Shown piece after piece: positions 54,446 to 63,428 of a DNA stretch of 64,000 bases. Origin of the DNA: Vibrio marisflavi CECT 7928 (GTDB lineage: Bacteria; Pseudomonadota; Gammaproteobacteria; Enterobacterales; Vibrionaceae); NCBI RefSeq assembly GCF_921294215.1, contig NZ_CAKLDM010000001.1, positions 496,001-560,000 of the forward strand, in the 5' to 3' direction. A program made the position numbers and the translations under genes. Each line of letters begins with the position of its first letter. Position 1 is the first letter of the stretch. The notes beneath the pieces are model-generated. The model ran no database searches and was not told where the DNA came from. It saw nothing but the letters and a program-made list of their open reading frames with translations.

Positions 54446-54478
54446 ATCGCTAGCAACTCCGTTTGTGTTGCTAGCGAT
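54446..54478 (-). terminator. Perfect 12-bp hairpin after the large secreted protein gene
   Basis: ATCGCTAGCAAC and GTTGCTAGCGAT are exact complements with a 9-base loop, 28 bp past the stop. No T-run follows. Confidence 0.65.
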
Positions 54479-54505
54479 AGCATGAACCGCTTTTACGTTC
54501 GATTA

Positions 54506-57500
54506 TTAGTTACAAGGTACATTCACGTTGATTTTGGCGCTTGCAGCCTTCTCGTCAAAACCTCCCGCATGAATGGTTACAGGAATAACGCCACAACGTT
54601 TTGGTGAAAAGTTGAGTCGTTCTTTGAGTGCTCCAAATGCTTGGATACGTGGGATTATCCGCGTGGCAATCAATTCGTTTTGACCACGTTCATCTTCTGT
54701 TGTCAAATATAGTTTCAACCCATCGACTTGCGACGTAGTATCCATTTGAGCAAATAGGTCTACACCTTGCTCGGTAAGCTGATAGCTTATATCTGATAGA
54801 GAAATATTTTCTTCCGGCGCTTCTATATCAGTCGTCCTAAGTATACCCATACCTGTTGTGTTGACGTTTTTGGGGAGCACGGTAAATCGCTGGGGATACA
54901 TGCCAACGTTGTTCGTAAAACTATACTTACGTTCTGGTACTTCGGGATTGCGCTCTGTTATAATATTTGAATTATATTCAAGAGCGACATCAGCAATATC
55001 TTCATAGGTCCATCCTATTGAGCCCTCAAGACCTTTTCCAACCATTTCTGAAATTTTGTTACCCTTGTCATCTTGAGCCCAAGCAACTACCCAGAAATAA
55101 AAACTTTGACCTGCAAATTTGTCCGTATCCCATGTTACCGAAGCAGTTGTCCAGTTACGTTGGTTTTCATCCATATGATCAGCACCCATAAGGCGGCCAA
55201 CGACGGATTCACCAATCAATATTGCTGATTGGGGTACAAGAGCCATTGTCTCTTCATCATAGTTTTGTCGATAAAAACGAACATGTACTTTGCTCCCTTC
55301 AGGCATATCTTTTAAGCTGTAGTTATAGACACGAGTTGTTAATTTCATCTTCTCACCGGCAGTAGCCTGATAGCGAGTTTCATTGCTACCTAGAGGAGTA
55401 ATAAAGAAACCTCTCATGTTATAGAAGTTGCTACTATATTGTGTATGCCCACCTTGAGGAACGGGATAGGGTATTACACAGTTACCAGTCTTCGCTCCCC
55501 CTACGCAATTTATAGCAGTGTCATCTGTGTTCCCATCAATGGCTGTGTATGGTACATCTGAAGACCACCGGGTTGGGTTATTTAATGATATATCAATGTA
55601 TGTTCTATAGTCATTCTTGAGGTTCCACCACCCACCTTTCAGATCGACCAAATATCCTAGTTTTAGGTAACCCATAGCGATTGATTTGGGGTCTGCTCTT
55701 TCAGCAGCTTCACGAACGGTCTCGGGTGTCAATTTGCCATTTAAGTCTCCGGTTTCTACTTTGTCGCCATAGATGACGGGGGTAACATTATATGAATATT
55801 GGTTGGGGTTTTTAAAGTTTGCCTTTCGGTCAATTGACACATTCATCTCTTGATCGAAAGTCTGGATACTGGTGGCAGTATCATTGGAACTATAGGAGCC
55901 ATCATAGTCTATATTTAGTGTATTCTTTGATGAAAGTCCGGTTAATTTTTCAAACTTTTTGCTACTCCCATAACTAGCTTCAAAGCCAAGGTTCCAAGTC
56001 CCAGTATTTACTAATGTCGTTTTATCGCTGTCCGAAGTAGCATTGTTCCAGATCATCGTCCACGAGCCTTCTTCTTGGTTTGTGCTAAACGCAACGTTTG
56101 CGGGAGTCAGCAGAGCAATACTTGCTCCATAGTCATGTTCCAATTGATCTATTGTGGCCGGATAAGAGAGAATGCTTCCAGGCTCGTGCACTGGTTGGTA
56201 CCAAGGAATAACACTGCCATCTGTATACAGTTTTTCAATCTCTGTCGGTATTGTTAGCTGAAGATAACGTTGCCCCTTTTCACTGTCTGAACAGGTTTCT
56301 TGACCATTGGTACAAACAGTTTCACCGATCACAGGGTAAAGGTAATAGTCTGTATAGGATGTTGATATGCCAATTTTATCGTGACCTCCAGCACTTTCAT
56401 TAATCTTACGTGTAATAGCACTGTTGCTTGTGCTCGTGATACTATCTAGGTTTTGATTGGTATAGCTCCCACCGAGCGATAACTTCATGTCCGCAGCTGC
56501 CACTAACCCATTGTATCCGCCTTCAAATGTGAGCTGAGTTGCTACAGTGTTGGTTAAACTGGTGGTGGCTTGTTCGATAAACGTAGAAGTTTCTTTATTT
56601 TCAATATAAATTCCTGCTTTATAAGCTTCTCCACTCATGCCTCTTGTGAAGCTCAAGTTTAATAAGTCAGGTTTACCATTATAGATACCGCTGTAAGAAT
56701 AAGGTGTTGTATAATCGACGTGCGCTGGTGGGGCACCGACTATGATATATGGTTTATCCCTGCTTTCTGTTCGATAATGTAACGGGCTGCCAAGAGTTAC
56801 CGAAAGCCCCTGTAAATCAGCTGAATAGAGTCTGTTTTTTGAACGGCGCCAGGTTTTGGTCTTTCCTTCTTTCGCTTCGGAAAGAGTCCTAAACGGTCGA
56901 AATTTCTGATCTTCGAGAAAAGAATTGGCACCGTCAAAATATCTACTGGTACCGACAGAAAGCCCCGAACTTTGTTTTTCTGGAGATATATACGTGACTC
57001 TTTTTTCTTCGTTTTCGCTGTCCCAACCATCAGAATATATGATTAGTTTTGGCCACATATCATCTTGTTCGGAAACTTCCTTGAAATTACCAGCTGCAAT
57101 ACCACGCATGAACTTAAGGTCTTCTTTGTTTTCTTTATATACTTTGTCAGAACTTTTTGTAGGTTTAGTGCTTACATTTAGCGAGCCATCAAATGTAAAT
57201 CTCGAAACGTTTATTTGTCCCGGGGTTATAAGATAGCGATAGTCGCTGTCCATAACCAGGATTGCGTAGTTTTGAGCAACTAGCCAAACGTCGTCAATAG
57301 TACTGTACGGGCTTGATGGTGATGTAACCGCAAACACGTAGCCACCCGTGTGTTCAAACCCCCATGCATTCCCTATTTCTATAGTCGGACCGTCTTCGTA
57401 TTTTTTGGCAGTCAAGATATCTAAATCAGACGTAATTTCTTTATAATCCTTTTGTGTTGCGTTCATCTCGTTATCAAAGGTATAGGTAACGCCTTTTACT

Positions 57501-58522
57501 TCCCATTTTTCAGATGATCGTACTTGATATGCTATCGCAACAAAAAGGTCATCACCGCTACCATAGAAATTACCAACGGCGAGATCGAAAGATGCTGTTT
57601 TGTGGTCATATCTATCTTGAAAGCTATATGAAGGCCTTTGTACCATGTCAAACGGTTGACGTCCCTTGCATATTGTCCCTTCAATGTCACCAGCGCATAC
57701 AGTGAAGACATTCAGTTGGTTATAGCCAACATAGACGACTTCTTTGTTTCCATCGGAATCAAAGTCGCCTACAACGGGTCGGCCATAGTAAACCCGATCG
57801 TTACGGGTAGACTTTGTTTTGAAAGAGCCTTCAGTCATAGTTTCTAAAGAGCCTTCACTCGTACTAACTAATAACTCTACTGACGGTGTAATTTCTACAA
57901 TTCCATCAGAAGGCTCATCGGGATCTTTTGCTTTGAAAAACCGAAATACGAGAGGGACTGCATCAGAATCTAAGGTGCTTTGCGCGGCTATGTCTAAGAC
58001 TTGTTCAGTACCATCTGCAACAAAATCAGCTTTAACTAAGTTATGATCGTTTAGGAGTGAGGGGCGTATTGGTAAATTATCAATATCGTCTATAACGGTT
58101 TCACCTACAGTCTGTTCATCTAACGTCGCGACTGCTCGCCAATAAGATCTATTATTTTTAGGATCACGTATGGCACTAGGCTCTATGTATAGAATAGATT
58201 CCTTCTTGGAGTTAAAAAAGTAACCGGGGATCATATCTGGACTAAAGTTAAGCGGAATATTTGAGCTGCTAGGTGTGCCTGGTACGGTTTCCGAATAAAT
58301 TGCTTGGCCTTCAGATGGATTATAGTTGTTCATTAATATAGCCCGTCCCATTGATACAGGGCCTTTATCCACTACAGCGGTTTTATTCACAAGCAAATCA
58401 AGTTTAGGTGAAAACCGGTGATGTCTCTCGAGAGGGTCTTTAATTGGTTCAGAGTGGATCGATCCTATTATTGATAGCGTTGCGACCAATGATATGGAGC
58501 ACAATTTGAATATTTTCTTCAT
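54506..58522 (-). CDS. Very large secreted protein of unknown function with FG-GAP-like repeats
   Basis: 1,338 residues from the ATG at 58522, chosen for AAGGAA just upstream; the frame is open to 58555. A signal peptide (about 1-24) is followed by a domain with an FG-GAP/VCBS-like calcium loop, VVGDFDSDGNKEVVYVG, near residues 250-266, and a second looser one at SFDLAVGNFYGSGDDLFVAIAY, given in part. The middle is rich in Thr/Ser beta strands (SLGGSYTNQNLDSI, TSNSAITRKI), as in pore-forming or surface-exposed proteins. A Cys pair region CTNGQETC is present, and the C-terminal quarter looks like immunoglobulin-type folds. No enzyme motif was recognised. It is divergent from a LysR gene, which is a likely regulator. 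It may be a secreted toxin, adhesin or matrix protein. Confidence 0.75.
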   Translation of the reverse strand: MKKIFKLCSISLVATLSIIGSIHSEPIKDPLERHHRFSPKLDLLVNKTAVVDKGPVSMGRAILMNNYNPSEGQAIYSETVPGTPSSSNIPLNFSPDMIPGYFFNSKKESILYIEPSAIRDPKNNRSYWRAVATLDEQTVGETVIDDIDNLPIRPSLLNDHNLVKADFVADGTEQVLDIAAQSTLDSDAVPLVFRFFKAKDPDEPSDGIVEITPSVELLVSTSEGSLETMTEGSFKTKSTRNDRVYYGRPVVGDFDSDGNKEVVYVGYNQLNVFTVCAGDIEGTICKGRQPFDMVQRPSYSFQDRYDHKTASFDLAVGNFYGSGDDLFVAIAYQVRSSEKWEVKGVTYTFDNEMNATQKDYKEITSDLDILTAKKYEDGPTIEIGNAWGFEHTGGYVFAVTSPSSPYSTIDDVWLVAQNYAILVMDSDYRYLITPGQINVSRFTFDGSLNVSTKPTKSSDKVYKENKEDLKFMRGIAAGNFKEVSEQDDMWPKLIIYSDGWDSENEEKRVTYISPEKQSSGLSVGTSRYFDGANSFLEDQKFRPFRTLSEAKEGKTKTWRRSKNRLYSADLQGLSVTLGSPLHYRTESRDKPYIIVGAPPAHVDYTTPYSYSGIYNGKPDLLNLSFTRGMSGEAYKAGIYIENKETSTFIEQATTSLTNTVATQLTFEGGYNGLVAAADMKLSLGGSYTNQNLDSITSTSNSAITRKINESAGGHDKIGISTSYTDYYLYPVIGETVCTNGQETCSDSEKGQRYLQLTIPTEIEKLYTDGSVIPWYQPVHEPGSILSYPATIDQLEHDYGASIALLTPANVAFSTNQEEGSWTMIWNNATSDSDKTTLVNTGTWNLGFEASYGSSKKFEKLTGLSSKNTLNIDYDGSYSSNDTATSIQTFDQEMNVSIDRKANFKNPNQYSYNVTPVIYGDKVETGDLNGKLTPETVREAAERADPKSIAMGYLKLGYLVDLKGGWWNLKNDYRTYIDISLNNPTRWSSDVPYTAIDGNTDDTAINCVGGAKTGNCVIPYPVPQGGHTQYSSNFYNMRGFFITPLGSNETRYQATAGEKMKLTTRVYNYSLKDMPEGSKVHVRFYRQNYDEETMALVPQSAILIGESVVGRLMGADHMDENQRNWTTASVTWDTDKFAGQSFYFWVVAWAQDDKGNKISEMVGKGLEGSIGWTYEDIADVALEYNSNIITERNPEVPERKYSFTNNVGMYPQRFTVLPKNVNTTGMGILRTTDIEAPEENISLSDISYQLTEQGVDLFAQMDTTSQVDGLKLYLTTEDERGQNELIATRIIPRIQAFGALKERLNFSPKRCGVIPVTIHAGGFDEKAASAKINVNVPCN

Positions 58523-59012
58523 ATTAGTTCCTTTAGTATCAAGATAGCTATACAAAGCTACTTTTGTTCGGTATTAGAACAAAGAAGCACAAATCCTTAG
58601 TTTGATAACAAGCTTTACCTTTTTATATTTTTTATGCGATGAACTTACATACATAACTTATTAATAACAACAGTGCTTATGGAATAGTGCTTTCTATAAA
58701 TGGAATAAATAACTGAACCGAAATCACTTTTTTTCATAATAATGTTTTTTGTTGTTGAAAGTCTTTAATCTATTTTTTAGGATAAAAACCAAGCTAAATC
58801 GAATGTGGGAATATACCATTTTCTGGATGTTAGATTTGTTTTTAGGTGACTTGTTTTTAATCTATTTTAAATAAGTTACTTAATGCTTTTACTTTCTTAA
58901 TGCAGTTCTTGTTTTGTTTTTATTAAATATTCAACATATTAAAATGTTATATATCAAATTTTATTTGATAATATTGTTAGAATTGTAATGGTGTATTAAA
59001 AGGATGTTTATA
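58523..59012. promoter_or_regulatory. Divergent control region of the large secreted protein and LysR genes
   Basis: About 490 very AT-rich bases. A block beginning ATAAATGGAATAAATAA at 58696 recurs upstream of the second LysR gene (61420). No terminator or small gene was found. Confidence 0.6.
58696..58730. repeat. Conserved block upstream of LysR gene 1
   Basis: ATAAATGGAATAAATAA, then CTGAACCGAAATCACTTT. The same block with one inserted base and a few changes occurs at 61420-61455. It lies about 280 bp before the regulator start and may be an autoregulatory operator or a promoter remnant from duplication. Confidence 0.7.
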
Positions 59013-59915
59013 ATGTTTTCAATGGATAGCCTAGAATATTTTGTTTCTGTTGTTCAGTGTGGCAGTTTTACTGCAGCTGCTGAGCAACTAAGCTGTTCAA
59101 CTTCTACTGTTTCCCGACATATACACCAATTAGAGAGTGATTTATTGTCTCCTGTATTTACCCGTCATACAAGGAAGGTTGTACTTACTGATCAAGGTCG
59201 TTTGGCGTATGAGAAAGCGCTTAGAATATGCGAGCAAGTTAAAGAGTTGAAAAATGATATAGCACTTAAAAGTCATGATGTTACTGGTTTGGTACGAGTA
59301 AATGGACCGAATTGGATTATGGAAAATTACCTAGTGCCAATCCTACCAAAACTGCATGAGAAATGGCCATGTTTACAGTTGGCTCTAAGTTACGAAGAAG
59401 GTGCTATTGATCCTTATATCTCAACACATGATGTCTATCTATGTGAAGCCGAACCTATGGATTCATCGTTAGTTGTGAGGTCAATAGCGTCGCCAGAGTT
59501 CTGGGCTTGTGCTTCTCCAAAATATCTTAGCAAAAAACCAGTACTTGAAACTCCTGATGATCTGAAAAAGCATTCCTTATTAAGCATTTCTCGATTCGGT
59601 CAGGTTGCTTATTGGGTTTTCAATTATGCTGCAAGCAACGAAGTCGTTTCTATAGATACGTCCAAAAGTTGGCTTACATTTACCAATTACACTATGGGGC
59701 GTACTGCCTGTTTAAACGATGGTGGAATAACGCTGATGCCAAGAAGTATGGTTGAACGTGATGTTTTAGAAGGGAAGCTATGTAGGGTGTTGTCTCAATA
59801 TAAAATAGATACAATAAAGGAAAAGAAAAAAATACATCTTGTATATACAAATCAAAGCTATAAATATCCCAAAGTTAAGGCAGTGATTGATAATATGATT
59901 GATTGTTGCTTTTGA
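59013..59915 (+). CDS. LysR-family regulator, paralogue 1
   Basis: 300 residues. The start ATG at 59013 has AAGG 9 bases before it; an ATG at 59004 directly abuts the ribosome-binding site. The winged helix-turn-helix is SFTAAAEQLSCSTSTVSRHI with HTRKVVLTDQGRLAYEKAL. The effector domain follows from about residue 90, with ALSYEEGAIDPYISTHDVYLC. It is closely related to the gene at 61907. It is divergent from the large secreted protein and 46 bp upstream of the DUF1566 gene, with which it is probably co-transcribed. Confidence 0.9.
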   Translation: MFSMDSLEYFVSVVQCGSFTAAAEQLSCSTSTVSRHIHQLESDLLSPVFTRHTRKVVLTDQGRLAYEKALRICEQVKELKNDIALKSHDVTGLVRVNGPNWIMENYLVPILPKLHEKWPCLQLALSYEEGAIDPYISTHDVYLCEAEPMDSSLVVRSIASPEFWACASPKYLSKKPVLETPDDLKKHSLLSISRFGQVAYWVFNYAASNEVVSIDTSKSWLTFTNYTMGRTACLNDGGITLMPRSMVERDVLEGKLCRVLSQYKIDTIKEKKKIHLVYTNQSYKYPKVKAVIDNMIDCCF

Positions 59916-59961
59916 TATTAAATAATGTTTTTAGAATGAGCAAATATTAAATGGAGGTAAC

Positions 59962-61179
59962 ATGAAAGCTCTAACAACATTTTTATTAGTCGCTCCATTG
60001 TTAAGTACTGTTCAAGCAGAACCTAAATATAATGTTGTCGATACTAACCAAAATCAGTGTTTTGATTCAAACACCGGTAATGTGTCAGCTTGTAAAGGCA
60101 TTGGATACGACGCTGATCATCACAGAAATGAAATGTCTTATACCCTTAGCGAAAGTGGACTTACTGTGACGGATAATGTTACCGATTTAGTGTGGCTACA
60201 AAGTGTTGATATTAATGGTGACGGTGTAATAGATGTTCGAGACAAACGGAAACAAAAAGCCGCGATAAATTATTGTAACTCACTAAATTTAGATGGGCGT
60301 AGTGATTGGAGGCTGCCAGATATCAAGGAGCTTTATTCCCTTATAGATTTTTCAGGTAGAGATGCTAGTCAATATCTAGGGACGGACACTAGCCAATTGA
60401 AACAGTTTATTGATTCAATTTTTGATTGGGGTTTTGGCGACCAAAATGCGGGCGAAAGAATTATTGACGGGCAGTATGCTACCACGACAAATTACACTAG
60501 TACGACCATGAACGGAGATGCAACAATGTTTGGTGTTAACTTTGCTGATGGAAGGATAAAAGGGTATCCAATTAAAAATCATACTTACTTTGTTAAATGT
60601 GTTGCTGGGAACGAGAGTTACTCTGAAAACAAATTTATAGACAACGGAGATGGAACGGTAAGTGATGCTGCTTCAGGACTAATGTGGCAAAAATCGGACA
60701 AACAAGTGAGTGACTGGGATCAAGCGATCGACTACTGTGAATCCAGTTCTACCGTTGGTTATCAAGACTGGCGCCTACCAAATGCGAAGGAATTACAAAG
60801 CATCGTGGATTACGATATTAGCCCTGACAGTAATTATACCGCATCTATAAACCCAATATTTTCTGCAACGTCAATAATCAATGAAGTTGGCGAAGTTGAT
60901 TGGGGATATTACTGGACAAGTACTACCCATAAAGATAATTCTGCCAATGGAAAAAATGCAGTCTATATCTCTTTTGGAAGAGCGCTTGGCTATCATGAGG
61001 GCAAAATAATGGATGTACATGGAGCAGGCTCACAGCGTAGCAACGACAAACTAAACGTTGAAACGGAGCAAGGATCTCAAAGTGCAGAAGGCGTGAATGG
61101 ACCATTTTATTATAAAGGGCCACAAGGGGACATTCTGCGAACTGATAACTTTGTTCGTTGTGTGAGAACTGAGGAATAG
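59962..61179 (+). CDS. Exported DUF1566 (Lcl C-terminal domain) protein
   Basis: 405 residues with a signal peptide (cleavage near TVQA-EP). Two DUF1566 units are visible. The first has LTVTDNVTDLVWLQSVD, NSLNLDGRSDWRLPDIKELY. The second has GTVSDAASGLMWQKSDKQ and GYQDWRLPNAKELQSIVDY. A calcium-like DINGDGVIDVRD loop lies in the first. The domain is named from a Legionella collagen-like protein and is found in many surface or secreted proteins, but its function is unknown. A strong GGAGG ribosome-binding site lies 7 bp before the ATG. Confidence 0.85.
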   Translation: MKALTTFLLVAPLLSTVQAEPKYNVVDTNQNQCFDSNTGNVSACKGIGYDADHHRNEMSYTLSESGLTVTDNVTDLVWLQSVDINGDGVIDVRDKRKQKAAINYCNSLNLDGRSDWRLPDIKELYSLIDFSGRDASQYLGTDTSQLKQFIDSIFDWGFGDQNAGERIIDGQYATTTNYTSTTMNGDATMFGVNFADGRIKGYPIKNHTYFVKCVAGNESYSENKFIDNGDGTVSDAASGLMWQKSDKQVSDWDQAIDYCESSSTVGYQDWRLPNAKELQSIVDYDISPDSNYTASINPIFSATSIINEVGEVDWGYYWTSTTHKDNSANGKNAVYISFGRALGYHEGKIMDVHGAGSQRSNDKLNVETEQGSQSAEGVNGPFYYKGPQGDILRTDNFVRCVRTEE

Positions 61180-61310
61180 GGAAGTTCGGGAGTCTTTTAA
61201 CTAGGTTGAGTGCAGCATAGAAAATTTAAGTGATTCCCAAGCGCGAGATTTATGTCTTGACTAAAAAGTTCTGTATTTCTCATATCGTTCGTTAGGGCTC
61301 TAATAAATAA

Positions 61311-61334
61311 GAAATAGAAATAGAAATAGAAATA
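61311..61334 (+). repeat. Hexanucleotide tandem repeat (GAAATA)4
   Basis: Four perfect copies of GAAATA and a partial fifth. It lies about 570-600 bp upstream of LysR gene 2. Confidence 0.9.
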
Positions 61335-61419
61335 GTAACTCACAAGTCATATAGATGCTCGAGCCTTCTAAACACATTTTTTAGTGTTTAACTACAGAAA
61401 AATTCGAATAATACATTCG

Positions 61420-61455
61420 ATAAATGGAATAAATAATCTGATCAAAATCAACTTT
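61420..61455. repeat. Conserved block upstream of LysR gene 2
   Basis: ATAAATGGAATAAATAA, then TCTGATCAAAATCAACTTT, matching the block at 58696 with one inserted base. Confidence 0.7.
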
Positions 61456-61906
61456 ACTAAAGCGATAAGTATTAGTAGTTGAAATCATATAGCATCCTTT
61501 TTAGACTAAATATGAATGATTTGAGTGAATGGATATGAGGATAGTTGGTTTTTTGATAAATGCAGGATTTTGAATGTATAATATTTATGGTCAAAGAGTT
61601 AACAGTCCTATCTGACCTTGTTTGGCCTAAATATATTATAGTTGTAATACAAAAAGATTTTGCTTGTCTATATTAATATAGAGTGTTATTCCTATACTAT
61701 TACCACTAGGATAGTTTTATTAGGTTATTAGTTGAATAAGTAACTTGTTTTACATTAATTAATTCCGAAAAATATTACTTCAGTTTTTGTTTGGCCTTAA
61801 TTAGTATTAGTGTTATTTTCTAAGTTAGTCGTCTTATAGGTGATTATTTCCGATTGGATAGTACGTTGAAGGTGAAATTAGTAGATTAAGAAGGGTGTGT
61901 TTTAAA

Positions 61907-62830
61907 GTGTTTTCAATGGATAGTCTACCGTATTTAGTTTCCGTAGTTCAGTGTGGTAGTTTTACGGCAGCTGCTGATCAACTAAATTGCTCAACATCTA
62001 CTGTTTCAAGGCATATACAACAATTAGAGGGCAATTTATCATCTCCCATATTTATTCGTCATACGAGGAAGGTTGTACTTACTGATCAAGGTCGATTAGT
62101 GTACGAACGAGCGCTTAAGATATGCAATCAAGTAAAAGAGTTGCAAAGTGATGTCGCTCTACAAAATCAGGAAATTAACGGTTTAGTACGGATCAATGCA
62201 CCTGCTTGGAGCATGGAACATTACGTAGTACCGGCTTTGCCTAATCTTCATGAAAAATGGCCAAACTTGCAGTTAGCCCTTAGCTATGAAGAGGGGGCTA
62301 TTGATCCTTATATGTCAGCACATGATATTTATCTATGTATAGTCAAACCAGTTGATTCTTCGTTAGTGATGAGGCCAGTAAAACCACCAGAGTTCTGGGC
62401 TTGTGCTTCGCCCGAATATCTTAGTAGGAGCTCAGCACTAGATACTCCCAATGATTTATCAGATCACTCGTTATTAAGTTTTTCTCGATTTGGACAAACA
62501 GCTAATTGGGTTTTTAATCATGTCGACAAAAATGAGGGTATTTGTATGGATATGAACAAAAGTTGGCTTTCATTTACCAATTATGCAATGGGGCGCATTG
62601 CTTGCTTAAATCATGGTGGAGTCACGGTTATACCTAGGAATATGGTTGAGCGTGATGTACTAGAGGGAAGGTTACGCCGGTTGTTAGTTCAATATAAAGT
62701 AGGGACTATGAAGGATGAGCAGAAAATACACCTCGTATATACAAAAGAAAGCTCAAAATCCCCTAAAGTCAAAGCTGTGATTGATAGTATAATGGGTCAT
62801 ATTGAAAAATATCAAAACCTGAACAGTTGA
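61907..62830 (+). CDS. LysR-family regulator, paralogue 2
   Basis: 307 residues. The GTG at 61907 is chosen since it aligns with the ATG of paralogue 1 (both continue TTTTCAATGGATAG); the ATG at 61916 and a GTG at 61895 are alternatives. The helix-turn-helix SFTAAADQLNCSTSTVSRHI and HTRKVVLTDQGRLVYERAL are nearly those of paralogue 1, and similarity runs through the effector domain. The two regulators flank the DUF1566 gene, arisen by duplication. Its targets are unknown; the shared upstream blocks suggest common control. Confidence 0.9.
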   Translation: MFSMDSLPYLVSVVQCGSFTAAADQLNCSTSTVSRHIQQLEGNLSSPIFIRHTRKVVLTDQGRLVYERALKICNQVKELQSDVALQNQEINGLVRINAPAWSMEHYVVPALPNLHEKWPNLQLALSYEEGAIDPYMSAHDIYLCIVKPVDSSLVMRPVKPPEFWACASPEYLSRSSALDTPNDLSDHSLLSFSRFGQTANWVFNHVDKNEGICMDMNKSWLSFTNYAMGRIACLNHGGVTVIPRNMVERDVLEGRLRRLLVQYKVGTMKDEQKIHLVYTKESSKSPKVKAVIDSIMGHIEKYQNLNS

Positions 62831-62887
62831 CCTTAACCTTAGGGAAAGCTTTAAAGTGGTGTCATGTATCTGGTAAAGGAGCAAGTT

Positions 62888-63001
62888 ATGAGCTGCTGCA
62901 ATAAGCCACCACGTGGTGGGACTTTAAACATGGGTCTATTCGTTAAAACCCTCGCCATTACGGCGTTGGTTGTGTTAGTACTGGCGTATTTGTTTGGTTA
63001 A
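62888..63001 (+). CDS. 37-residue single-span membrane protein
   Basis: ATG at 62888 has AAGGAG with 6-base spacing. The product starts MSCCNKPPRGGTLNMGLFVK, then has one hydrophobic helix (LAITALVVLVLAYLF). The paired Cys in a short cytoplasmic head is striking. Its stop overlaps the end of the convergent gene by 4 bp. I believe similar small proteins occur in other vibrios, but could not check. Function unknown. Confidence 0.7.
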   Translation: MSCCNKPPRGGTLNMGLFVKTLAITALVVLVLAYLFG

Positions 63002-63327
63002 TTCACGACAAGGTTATTGTAATACAACTCTTCGTTAAGGTTCTTTAGCAGTAGTATTACGATATCTTCAACTTGTTTTTCGCTTATTGATACGCAGTGG
63101 GACATAACAACTTGAGGGCTGTCTAAGCTTGGTTTTAGGGACTGAAAGAAGGTTTTCTTTTGCTGGGAAGCTTTGCCTTGAATAAGCCGACTATCTGGAA
63201 GTGTGTGGGCAATTAAATACCATCCTTTGAGTTCAAAAAATACGGCTTCGACATTGTCTTGTTGCTTACACCAACCAATAAATGAATACAGGCTTGGCAA
63301 ATCAAGGTCACTGAACGTAAGTTTCAT
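62998..63327 (-). CDS. Hypothetical cytoplasmic protein
   Basis: 109 residues with no signal or membrane segment. It reads LPSLYSFIGWCKQQDNVEAVFF at the start and VEDIVILLLKNLNEELYY near the end, a compact alpha/beta composition. AGGA lies a few bases before the ATG. No family was recognised. It is convergent with the small membrane protein and shares 4 bp with it. Confidence 0.6.
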   Translation of the reverse strand: MKLTFSDLDLPSLYSFIGWCKQQDNVEAVFFELKGWYLIAHTLPDSRLIQGKASQQKKTFFQSLKPSLDSPQVVMSHCVSISEKQVEDIVILLLKNLNEELYYNNLVVN

Positions 63328-63428
63328 AATCCTATCCTAACTGACACTATTTTAGTTATTTGTCAGTAAGGATAGAACATATTAACCAAAGTGCATAATC
63401 ACTAATTGATATATTTGAGCTACTGTTT

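Larger units (their letters stand above)
61180..61906. other. Long AT-rich intergenic region before LysR gene 2
   Basis: About 730 bases. It contains a hexamer repeat (61311-61334) and the conserved block (61420-61455). No convincing gene was found. It probably serves as the control region of LysR gene 2 and may be a remnant of the duplication. Confidence 0.5.
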
